This document shows, in pieces, positions 38,138 through 45,505 of a stretch of DNA of 53,929 bases. The notes beneath the pieces are model-generated. The model made no database searches. It saw only the letters and a list, made by a program, of their open reading frames with translations, and was not told where the DNA came from. Both the position numbers and the translations under genes were made by a program. The first letter of the stretch is position 1, and each line of letters begins with the position of its first letter. Source of the stretch: Zoogloea sp. (GTDB lineage Bacteria; Pseudomonadota; Gammaproteobacteria; Burkholderiales; Rhodocyclaceae); assembly GCF_028693495.1 (NCBI RefSeq), contig NZ_JAQUVG010000010.1, forward strand, positions 1-53,929. Reading direction: 5' to 3'.

Positions 38138-38587
38138 CTACCAGCTGACGATATCGGCTGCGTCACCGCTGCCACCGGGCTGGCCATCCCGGCCGAAGGA
38201 GAGCAGATCGAACTCCCCGTGGGCCCCCGGCTGGAGGTACTGATAGGGCTTGCCCCAGGGATCCTCCGGCACCGCCTTCTTGAGATAGGGCCCCGACCAG
38301 CGGGCCAGATCGGCCGGCTTCTCGGTGAGGGCCTTGAGGCCTTCTTCGGTGCTCGGGTAGCGGCCCACATCCAGACGGAACTGGTCCAGGGCCTTTTCGA
38401 TCCCGTCGATCTGGGCCCGGGCCGCCTTGATCTCGGACTTGCCCACATGGGCAAAGAACTTGGGCCCCACATAGCCCGCCAGGAGACCGATGATGGTCAT
38501 CACCACCAGCAGCTCAAGGAGCGTGAAGCCGGCAGGGCGGCGGGGACGGGAAGACGGACAGGAAGAAAGGGCGTTCGGGGCAGGCAT
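38138..38587 (-). CDS. gspG: Major pseudopilin GspG
   Basis: 149 residues. Leader of about 19 residues ending RRPAG, then FTLLELLVVMTIIGLLAGYVGPKFF with Glu +5. The body has KAARAQIDGIEKALDQFRLDVGRYPSTEEGLKALTEKP and DPWGKPYQYLQPGAHGEFDLLSFGRDGQPGG, the calcium-binding GspG pattern. First gene of the operon. Prepilin peptidase is not in the window, so processing relies on an enzyme elsewhere. The upstream gap (38588-38930) shows no gene and no clear promoter. Confidence 0.93.
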   Translation of the reverse strand: MPAPNALSSCPSSRPRRPAGFTLLELLVVMTIIGLLAGYVGPKFFAHVGKSEIKAARAQIDGIEKALDQFRLDVGRYPSTEEGLKALTEKPADLARWSGPYLKKAVPEDPWGKPYQYLQPGAHGEFDLLSFGRDGQPGGSGDAADIVSW

Positions 38588-38930
38588 AGCCCGCCGAGAA
38601 TAGACGGCCCGTGTGACACACCGATAACAAACAGAATTCAGTCAGATTGCAGCCGGCAGCCCGAAAACAGGGGCTCACGCCGTGTGCGCCTGGTATCAGG
38701 GGCAGAAGTTTTCAGGGCACGGTTGTTGCCGGTTGCCAAAATGGGCCAATCCGCGGGTCGGGCAGCCTGAATCGGCAAGACCCCCCTGCCAGGGAAGGTC
38801 CGGTATGCGCCATGGCGGGACGCCTCAGGCACGCTTATGGCGCTGCGTGCCCCCCTTGAGGGCATCTGAAGACGCAATCGGAGCAGGGAGGGGAGGGACA
38901 TACCGGGTGCGATGCACCGGCATGGGGACC

Positions 38931-39938
38931 TCAGAAAGGCCGTTCGCCACGCCGGCTCAGGCTGGCACGCAAGGTTTCGGAGGGCAGCTCACCGAACATG
39001 GCACGATAATCGGCAGCAAAGTGGGACAGATGCCAGAAGCCCCAGCTCGCCGCAATATCGGCCACGGAGCTGCTTTCCTCGGCCCGGCGCAGGGCCCGGC
39101 GCACCCCGTTGAGCCGCAGGGCCCGCAGAAAACCCACCGGGTTCAGGTCGAGGACATCCTGGAAGCTGTACTGCAATGTACGCCGGGAAACGTTGAGCTC
39201 GGCACACAGGTCGGCAATGGTGATCGGCTCCTCCACATGCTGACGCATGTAGTCCCGGGCCCGGTTGACGATCTGGCGGCGGGTCTCGCTGGTGGAGGGG
39301 GGGCGGGGACACTCGTTGGGATTCCCGATGGCCGCCAGCAGGCTGCCGTAGATCGCCTGCTCCAATGCCTTCCGCATGGCCGCATGGCCGAGCAGCTGGG
39401 GGCTGGCCTTCACCGTATTGATCGCCGTGAGCAGGAAGGCGCGCAGCTCCTGGGCCTGCGCCGGATCGCCACGGAGCACGCGCTGGCCGGCGATCTCCGC
39501 CTCGATGTCACGCCCCTCGACCCGTTTGGCATACATCCGGAAAGCCGCCTCATTGGCCGTCACCCCCAGGATGTCGAGACGTTTCGGAGTCCGGAAATCC
39601 AGCTCCTCACCCCCCTTCAGGGTCAGCATGGAGCGCTGGTCGAAGATCTCGCCGCAGTACCAGCCCTGGCCCTCCGTCTCCAGGGGGATGCCGAAAGTCA
39701 GGGAGCCCTGCCAGGCCAGTCCCCCCTCGTGGACGATCTGGTTGGTGCATTCCCGGAAGACCTGCACATCCCCCAGCCAGATCTCCTCGAGCTCACCGCT
39801 GAAGCGGCCGGCGGACAGCTGCTCGTAACGCTGGGTCCAGCGCATGAGCGCACGGGCGTGCTCATCCGCGTCATCACTCAAGGCCTGGGCATACGAACAT
39901 CCTGCTGTCTCTGCACCGGGCAGGGCGGCATCGGTCAT
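38931..39938 (-). CDS. AraC-family regulator, probable control of the amine operon
   Basis: 335 residues: N-terminal sensing region (ELEEIWLGDVQVFRECTNQIVHEGGLAWQGSLTFGIPLE) and a C-terminal AraC/XylS DNA-binding domain with two helix-turn-helix motifs (PITIADLCAELNVSRRTLQYSFQDVLDLNPVGFLRALRLN; SVADIAASWGFWHLSHFAADYRAMFGELPSETLR). AAGGA lies before ATG 39938. It is divergent from the aromatic amine dehydrogenase operon. The E. coli amine-degradation regulator FeaR is of the same family, so activation by an amine or its aldehyde is a fair inference. Confidence 0.88.
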   Translation of the reverse strand: MTDAALPGAETAGCSYAQALSDDADEHARALMRWTQRYEQLSAGRFSGELEEIWLGDVQVFRECTNQIVHEGGLAWQGSLTFGIPLETEGQGWYCGEIFDQRSMLTLKGGEELDFRTPKRLDILGVTANEAAFRMYAKRVEGRDIEAEIAGQRVLRGDPAQAQELRAFLLTAINTVKASPQLLGHAAMRKALEQAIYGSLLAAIGNPNECPRPPSTSETRRQIVNRARDYMRQHVEEPITIADLCAELNVSRRTLQYSFQDVLDLNPVGFLRALRLNGVRRALRRAEESSSVADIAASWGFWHLSHFAADYRAMFGELPSETLRASLSRRGERPF

Positions 39939-40045
39939 GTTTTTCCTTCGGTTCCGGTGTGGGCACATCGGCCTTACGGCTCTCTTTTTTTACGGTAATC
40001 CCATTACGGGCAGCTGTGCAAGAGCTTTGGATCCTATTTCCCGCA

Positions 40046-40107
40046 GCGCACAAAAATGGTGCGCCGCACACAAAATTCCCCTTTTTGGACAATGGCTTGC
40101 ACCAAAA
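40046..40107. promoter_or_regulatory. Three phased CAC-A4 repeats in the divergent promoter region
   Basis: CACAAAA (40049), CACAAAA (40069) and CACCAAAA (40100) occur with A-tracts starting at 40052, 40072 and 40104, so spaced 20 and 32 bases, close to two and three helix turns. They sit in the 353-base gap between the AraC regulator and the amine dehydrogenase operon. Likely half-sites for the regulator, by inference. The rest of the gap contains no gene. Confidence 0.35.
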
Positions 40108-40291
40108 CAGCATTGCCAATTTCGGATAACGGAACTCCTTACGCCGGCCGCAAGATCCAGCCATCCGCTCTCCGGCCCTTCCCGCCGGACCTGCGGAACC
40201 CCTGCGGCCGAACCCGGCCAGGGAACGATTGGCAGGTGCCCCTGCAGAGAAAAATGGCTGGATCGGGCACCGCAACAGACAGGAGGAAAGC

Positions 40292-41446
40292 GTGCTTCGA
40301 AAAACCATTGCGGGCAGCCTGCTGACCACCGCCCTTGCGCTCGGAACGAGTGCCGGCGCGCTGGCGGAGCTGGCTCCCGAAACGATCACCACCGGCAAGC
40401 TGCCGCCGGCCACCCCTTACCGGATCTACCTGCACGACGTCTCCATCAGCCACATCGTCGATGGGCGTCTGCACGTCGTCGACGGAGAGCGGATGGAGTA
40501 CCGGGGCATGCTCGCCACCGGCTTCACCGGCCAGGCGGCCCTGTCTGCCGACCGGCAGGAAATCTTCGTGGCGACCACCTACTACACCCGCCTCAACCAC
40601 GGCACCCGGACCGACGTGGTGGACGTTCATGACGCCAACACCCTGACCAAGACCGGCGAAATTCCCATCCCGCCGCGGCATGCCCAGTCCCTCCACTACA
40701 AGGGCACCATCCGCCCCTCCGCCGACGGGCGCTGGCTGTTCGTCCAGTACGCCACCCCTGCCACCTCCATCGGCATCATCGACCTCAAGACACGCCAGGC
40801 AGTCAATGAGGTGGCGACACCGGGCTGCTGGGCGATCCTGCCCTCGGCCAGCGTCGGCGGCCGCCTCTCCACCGTCTGCGGGGACGGCACCCTGCTCACC
40901 GTCACCCTCGACGACAGCGGCAAGGTCGCCACCCAGAAGCGCAGCGCCCGGTTCTTCGACCCGGACAAGGATCCGATCTTCATCCACGGGGAACAGGACG
41001 GCGACAGCTACCGCTTCATCTCCTTCCACGGGGAGGTCCATACCGCCCATCTGGACGGCGAGAGCGCCCGCTTCGAACCCACCTGGTCCTTCCTCACACC
41101 GGCAGACCGCAAGCAGGGCTGGCGGCCCGGCGGCTACCAGATCATTGCCCAGCACAACGCCAGCGGCCGTCTCTTCGTGGGCATGCATGACAAGGGCGCC
41201 GAAGGCAGCCACAAGACGCCTGCCAAGGAGATCTGGACCATCGACCTCAAGGCCCGCAAGCGCATCGACCGGACCCCCGGCCATAACGCCATCGCCCTCG
41301 CGGTCAGCCAGGGCGACAGCCCCCGGCTGTTCGCCTACGACGGGATCAAGCTGGCCCTCCAGGGCTTCAAGGCCGACCGCAAGCTGACCCTGGCCAAGCG
41401 CCTGGAAGCGGTCGGCGAGACGCCCACCCAGATGGAGCTGCACTGA
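40292..41446 (+). CDS. aauB: Aromatic amine dehydrogenase large subunit
   Basis: Beta-propeller subunit of the periplasmic TTQ amine dehydrogenase, which oxidises primary amines to aldehydes and ammonia. GTG 40292 is the start because AGGAGGAAAG lies directly upstream, giving a signal peptide (TIAGSLLTTALALGTSAGALA). Typical blocks are YLHDVSISHIVDGRLHVVDG, MEYRGMLATGFTGQ, TDVVDVHDANTLTKTGEIPIPP, GCWAILPSASVGGRLSTVCGDG and GMHDKGAEGSHKTPAKEIWTID. 384 residues, close to MauB/AauB. First gene of the operon and overlapped by mauE. Assigned to the aromatic-amine subclass mainly from its small subunit. Confidence 0.93.
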   Translation: MLRKTIAGSLLTTALALGTSAGALAELAPETITTGKLPPATPYRIYLHDVSISHIVDGRLHVVDGERMEYRGMLATGFTGQAALSADRQEIFVATTYYTRLNHGTRTDVVDVHDANTLTKTGEIPIPPRHAQSLHYKGTIRPSADGRWLFVQYATPATSIGIIDLKTRQAVNEVATPGCWAILPSASVGGRLSTVCGDGTLLTVTLDDSGKVATQKRSARFFDPDKDPIFIHGEQDGDSYRFISFHGEVHTAHLDGESARFEPTWSFLTPADRKQGWRPGGYQIIAQHNASGRLFVGMHDKGAEGSHKTPAKEIWTIDLKARKRIDRTPGHNAIALAVSQGDSPRLFAYDGIKLALQGFKADRKLTLAKRLEAVGETPTQMELH

Positions 41447-41991
41447 TGGACGTCCTCGCCCTAGACCCCGTACTGGCCCGCAGTTGCGGCGCCGCGCTGG
41501 CGGTGGTGCTGCTGACCGGGGCCTGGCAGAAGCTCCGCGACCTCGCGGTCTTCGAGGCCTCGGTGGAGCTCTACCGCCTGCTGCCGGAAAGCCTGGTCCC
41601 CCTCTTTGCCCGGGCCTTCCCCGTGCTCGAGGCCCTGGCCGGCGCGGCCCTGCTCTTCGACGGTACCCGGGGGATCGGTCTGCTCCTGGCCCTCGCCGTG
41701 CTCGGCGTGGCCACCGGAGGTGTCTTCATCAACCTGCTCCGGGGCCACACCGAAATCGACTGTGGCTGTGGCGGCGCAGAAGGCCACACCACCCTCTCCT
41801 GGGCCCTGCCTGCCCGCAACACCGTGCTGATGCTGCTGGCCGTGGTGGGCAGCCAGGACGGCAGCGGCCGCGAGCTGATGTGGATCGACACCCTCTCGGT
41901 GGCCGGCGGCACCCTGGCCCTCTTCGGCCTCTACGCCACTGCCAACCAGCTCATTGCCAACCACCCCCGCCTGATTCAACTGAGGAACTGA
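41446..41991 (+). CDS. mauE: MauE-like membrane maturation protein
   Basis: 181-residue integral membrane protein with about four helices (AALAVVLLTGAWQKL; IGLLLALAVLGVATGGVFI) and the conserved cysteine motif IDCGCGG near residue 105. MauE with MauD is needed to form the six disulfides of the TTQ small subunit. Its start shares a base with the large-subunit stop (TGATG) and it is followed after two bases by mauD. Confidence 0.92.
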   Translation: MDVLALDPVLARSCGAALAVVLLTGAWQKLRDLAVFEASVELYRLLPESLVPLFARAFPVLEALAGAALLFDGTRGIGLLLALAVLGVATGGVFINLLRGHTEIDCGCGGAEGHTTLSWALPARNTVLMLLAVVGSQDGSGRELMWIDTLSVAGGTLALFGLYATANQLIANHPRLIQLRN

Positions 41992-41993
41992 TC

Positions 41994-42590
41994 ATGAACG
42001 ATGCCCTGCTCATCTCGAACGTCCTGCTCTGGGTTGCGGTCCTGGCCGCCCTCGTCGGACTGTTTGCACTCGCCCGCCAGATCGGCGTGCTCTACGAACG
42101 GGTCGCCCCCATGGGCGCCCTGATGATGGACACCGGCCCCAAGGTCGGCGAGCCCTCACCGGTGTTCGAACTCCCCAACCTGGTCGGCAACACCCGCGTG
42201 ACCATCGGCCGGCCGGGCGACAAGAGCACCCTGCTGTTCTTCCTGTCCCCCACCTGCCCGGTGTGCAAGAAGCTGCTGCCCATCCTCCGCTCGGTCAACA
42301 CCACCGAAAGGGACTGGCTGCGGGTCGTCCTCACCTCCGACGGCGAACAGCCGGAACACCTGGCCTTCTACGAGAAGGCCGACCTCAAGGAATTCCCCTA
42401 CCTCCTGTCCAGCGAACCGGGCATGGCCTACCGCGTGGCCAAGCTGCCCTACGCCGTCCTGCTGGACGAGCACGGCCGCATCGTCGCCAAGGGCCTGGTG
42501 AATTCCCGCGAGCAGCTGGAAAGCCTGTTCACCGCCAAGGAAATGGGCGTCGCCTCGGTGCAGGACTACATCGAACACCAGCACGCCTGA
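41994..42590 (+). CDS. mauD: MauD thioredoxin-like disulfide protein
   Basis: 198 residues: N-terminal membrane anchor (ISNVLLWVAVLAALVGLFALA) followed by a periplasmic thioredoxin-fold domain with active site CPVC (SPTCPVCKKLLPIL, near residue 90) and cis-Pro region KLPYAVLLDEHGRI. It forms or isomerises disulfides in the amine dehydrogenase small subunit, which in this operon has about 14 cysteines. Between mauE and the small-subunit gene, as in known mau and aau clusters. Confidence 0.93.
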   Translation: MNDALLISNVLLWVAVLAALVGLFALARQIGVLYERVAPMGALMMDTGPKVGEPSPVFELPNLVGNTRVTIGRPGDKSTLLFFLSPTCPVCKKLLPILRSVNTTERDWLRVVLTSDGEQPEHLAFYEKADLKEFPYLLSSEPGMAYRVAKLPYAVLLDEHGRIVAKGLVNSREQLESLFTAKEMGVASVQDYIEHQHA

Positions 42591-42618
42591 CCTTCCCCCA
42601 CCCCAAGGAGAAACACCC

Positions 42619-43152
42619 ATGAAATGGCTTGATGCCCTGTTCGAGCGGAAGACCCGCCAGGTGGCGCAGCACAGCTCCCGCCGCGGCGCACTCATCCGGA
42701 TCGGCAAGCTGATGGTCGGCACCGCCTTCGTGCTGCCGGTCCTGCCCTTCGACCGTACCGCCCAGGCCGCCGCCGGTGCGGCACGCAAGGCCGCCAACGC
42801 CAAGCCCGGCGAGACCGACTGTGAATACTGGCGCTACTGCGCCCAGGACGGCTACCTGTGCAACTGCTGCGGCGGGGATGCCAACACCTGCCCGCCGGGC
42901 ACCGAGGCGTCCAAGGTGGCCTGGATCGGCACCTGCCGCAACCCGGACGACGGCAAGGACTACCTGATCAGCTACAACGACTGCTGCGGCAAGACCGCCT
43001 GTGGCCGCTGCCTGTGCAACACCAACGAGCGGGAACGTCCGGCCTACCGGATGGGCGTGCATAACGACATCAACTGGTGCATGTCCAACGACTCCACCAT
43101 GTTCCACTGCACCCTGGCCGCCGTCGTCGGTCTGGCCGACGGGCAAAGCTGA
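42619..43152 (+). CDS. aauA: Aromatic amine dehydrogenase small subunit (TTQ)
   Basis: 177-residue precursor of the catalytic subunit. The two tryptophans that form TTQ are in AWIGTC (W102) and INWCM (W153). The cysteine framework is complete: CEYWRYC, CNCCGG, CPPG, DCCGKTACGRCLC, FHC. The block CCGKTACGRCLCNTNERERP is closer to Alcaligenes aromatic amine dehydrogenase than to methylamine dehydrogenase. A long export leader with RRG and a hydrophobic stretch (residues 21-50) suggests Tat-type secretion. AAGGAG precedes ATG 42619. No mauG-like maturation gene is nearby, so the second oxygen insertion must use another enzyme. Confidence 0.95.
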   Translation: MKWLDALFERKTRQVAQHSSRRGALIRIGKLMVGTAFVLPVLPFDRTAQAAAGAARKAANAKPGETDCEYWRYCAQDGYLCNCCGGDANTCPPGTEASKVAWIGTCRNPDDGKDYLISYNDCCGKTACGRCLCNTNERERPAYRMGVHNDINWCMSNDSTMFHCTLAAVVGLADGQS

Positions 43153-43164
43153 GGACGAGCGGCC

Positions 43165-43626
43165 ATGCGTACCCTGCTCGCCACACTCCTGTGCGCCGCT
43201 GCCCTCCCGGCAGTGGCGGCCGATGGCGCCGCGCTGTTTGCACAGCATTGTGCGGCCTGCCACCAGCCGGGCGGGGTCGGCCTGCCCGGCCTGGCGCCTC
43301 CCCTCGCCGGCACCCTGGGGGAACGCCTGAAGATCGCCGGCCGGGGCTACCTGCCCCGGGTGGTGATGCATGGCATGACCGGCCCCATCACCGTCCAGGG
43401 GGCCCGCTACACCGGCGCCATGCCGCCGTTCGGCACCCAGTTGCCGGACGAGGCCCTCGCTGCCGTGCTCAACCATGTGCTGGAGGGCTTCAACGCCGGC
43501 ACCCTGCCGGAGGGCCACCAGGCCTACACCCCCGCCGAACTGGCGGAGGCCCGGGAAACCCGGCTGGCACCCCACGCCGTCCGCAAGCTGCGGGACGGCC
43601 CCCCCAGGGCAGGAAGCGGATCATGA
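43165..43626 (+). CDS. Monoheme c-type cytochrome
   Basis: 153 residues: signal peptide ending PAVAADGA, heme motif CAACH (FAQHCAACHQPGGVGLPG) near residue 30, and a likely methionine ligand in AMPPFGTQLPDEALAAVLNHVL. It follows the amine dehydrogenase small subunit by 12 bases and overlaps the next cytochrome gene by 4. Likely electron acceptor or relay for the TTQ enzyme, in place of the azurin or amicyanin used in other systems (none present). A basic tail follows the domain. Confidence 0.9.
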   Translation: MRTLLATLLCAAALPAVAADGAALFAQHCAACHQPGGVGLPGLAPPLAGTLGERLKIAGRGYLPRVVMHGMTGPITVQGARYTGAMPPFGTQLPDEALAAVLNHVLEGFNAGTLPEGHQAYTPAELAEARETRLAPHAVRKLRDGPPRAGSGS

Positions 43627-44060
43627 CCCGCCTGCCCTCCACCCTTGCCCTTGCCGGCCTGCTCCTGGCCAGCAATGTCCTGGCCGACGGCGAGCGCTCC
43701 GCCCGCCGGCAATACCTGCTCCACTGCACCGGCTGCCATCAGGCCGACGGCCGGGGCGCACCCAGCTCCGACGTGCCCGACATGCGCAGCCTCATCGGCT
43801 ACATGGCCCACGATCCGGAGGGCCGTGCCTATCTGGTCAAGGTGCCCGGGGTCTCCAACTCGGCCCTCAACCACGCCGACACGGCCCGGCTGCTCAACTG
43901 GATGCTGCGGAGCTTTTCTGCAGCCACCCTCCCGGCAGAGTTCGCCCCCTTCACTGAAGCTGAAGTGACGCGCCTGCGCGCGGCCCCCCTGGACGACGTG
44001 GCCGCCACCCGGGCCTCGGTGATCCAGCGCCTCCAGGCCCAGGGCCTGCCGGTCCAGTAA
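43623..44060 (+). CDS. Second c-type cytochrome of the amine operon
   Basis: 145 residues with signal peptide (ALAGLLLASNVLADG) and heme motif CTGCH (YLLHCTGCHQADGRGAPSS, near residue 38). The methionine ligand is less obvious; MAHDPEGRAYLVKVPGVSNSAL and a helical tail follow. Translationally coupled (ATGA) to the first cytochrome, so the two probably act together passing electrons from the amine dehydrogenase to the respiratory chain. Confidence 0.9.
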   Translation: MTRLPSTLALAGLLLASNVLADGERSARRQYLLHCTGCHQADGRGAPSSDVPDMRSLIGYMAHDPEGRAYLVKVPGVSNSALNHADTARLLNWMLRSFSAATLPAEFAPFTEAEVTRLRAAPLDDVAATRASVIQRLQAQGLPVQ

Positions 44061-44097
44061 CACCGATCCAATCCACCTCGACAGGGAGTCGCACACC

Positions 44098-45474
44098 ATG
44101 AAGAACACGCCCCACCTCCGCCTGCGCCCGAGCCTGCTCGGCTGCGCCCTCACCCTGGCCTTCAGCGTTGCCGCCCAGGCCGCCGTCAGCGATCAGGACG
44201 CCGCGCGCCTGGGCAAGGACCTCACCCCCATCGGCGCCGAGAAGGCCGCCAGCAAGGACAGCAGCATTCCCGCCTGGGACGGCGGCCTCACCAAGGCCCC
44301 CGCCGGCTGGAAACCCGGCCGGCTCGACCCCTACGCCGCCGACAAGCCCCTCTACTCGGTGGACGCCAGCAACGTGGACAAATACGCCGACAAGCTCCCC
44401 GCCGGCCAGGTCGCCCTGATCAAGGCCTACAAAGGCTACCGGCTCGACGTCTACCCCACCCGCCGCAGCTGTCCGGTGCCCGATCTGGTGGCCGAGCGCA
44501 CCCGGAAAAACGCCACCTCCGCCAGGATCGGCGAAGACGGCTGGCGCCTGGCCGAAGCCCACACCGCCGGCGTGCCCTTCCCGATCCCCAAGAGCGGCAT
44601 CGAGGTGATCTGGAACTACAAGACCCGCTACACCGGCCTGGGCCGTCGCGCCCAGATTGCCGGACTGATGCCGGAGAAGGACGGCGGCCTGGTCGAGCTG
44701 CGCCAGTGGTCCTTCGAGCTCTACCCCTACAACGACCCCAAGACCAGCACCCTCAAGGACATCGAAGGCGTCGACGCCAAGCTCCTCTTCGACGTGCTCA
44801 GCCCGGCCTCCCGCGTCGGCGAGGGCTACCTGATCCACGCCTATCTGGACAAGCCCCAGGACGCCTGGATCTATTTCCCCGGCCAGCGCCGGGTCCGCCG
44901 CTCCCCCACCTTCGCCTACGACAACCCCATCGCCGGCTTCGACAACCTGTACTTCGTGGACCAGATCAACATGTTCACCGGCGCCCCCGACCGCTACGAC
45001 TTCAAGCTGGTGGGCAAGAAGGAGATGCTCGTCCCCTACAACTCCTACAAGCTCATCGACAAGAAGAACAAGTTCAAGGACATGCTCGGCCCCGAGTACG
45101 TCAAGCGTGACTACCTGCGCTACGAGAACCACCGGGTCTGGGTGGTCGAAGCCACGGTCAAGGGCGACAAGCGCCACAGCTTTGCCAAGCGGGTCTTCCA
45201 CATCGACGAGGACTCCTGGGCCCTGCTGCATGTAGACATGTACGACGCCAAGGGCAATCTCTGGCGGGTGCAGGAAGGCAGCCTGTGGGCCGCCCCCGAA
45301 GTGGGTGCCTGCATGTCCTACGAATACCAGAGCTATGACCTGGTGGCCCGTCGCTACGTGACCGACAACTGGACCGCCGAAGGCGAGGTGCTCGACCTCA
45401 CCGCCGGCAAGGAAGGCCGCGTCAACGCCGGCACCTTCAGCCAGGACGAACTGCGCCGCCGCGGCGAGCGCTGA
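44098..45474 (+). CDS. DUF1329 periplasmic protein
   Basis: 458 residues: signal peptide (LLGCALTLAFSVAAQAAV) then the DUF1329 domain with ARLGKDLTPIGAEKA, IPAWDGGLTKAP, RRVRRSPTFAYDNPIAGFDNLYFVDQINMFTG and DSWALLHVDMYDAKGNLWRVQEG. The fold is related to outer-membrane lipoprotein carriers of the LolA/B type. The family is nearly always found with DUF1302 and an RND/MMPL transporter, as here, and is thought to take part in handling hydrophobic compounds. Exact function unknown. Confidence 0.9.
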   Translation: MKNTPHLRLRPSLLGCALTLAFSVAAQAAVSDQDAARLGKDLTPIGAEKAASKDSSIPAWDGGLTKAPAGWKPGRLDPYAADKPLYSVDASNVDKYADKLPAGQVALIKAYKGYRLDVYPTRRSCPVPDLVAERTRKNATSARIGEDGWRLAEAHTAGVPFPIPKSGIEVIWNYKTRYTGLGRRAQIAGLMPEKDGGLVELRQWSFELYPYNDPKTSTLKDIEGVDAKLLFDVLSPASRVGEGYLIHAYLDKPQDAWIYFPGQRRVRRSPTFAYDNPIAGFDNLYFVDQINMFTGAPDRYDFKLVGKKEMLVPYNSYKLIDKKNKFKDMLGPEYVKRDYLRYENHRVWVVEATVKGDKRHSFAKRVFHIDEDSWALLHVDMYDAKGNLWRVQEGSLWAAPEVGACMSYEYQSYDLVARRYVTDNWTAEGEVLDLTAGKEGRVNAGTFSQDELRRRGER

Positions 45475-45505
45475 TCCGCCCGTTCCTTCCCAGGAGATTC
45501 CCATC

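Noticed and set aside
38588..38930. Possible riboswitch or small RNA before gspG
   Set aside because: 343 bases without a gene, but no conserved riboswitch core or convincing hairpin series could be recognised by eye.
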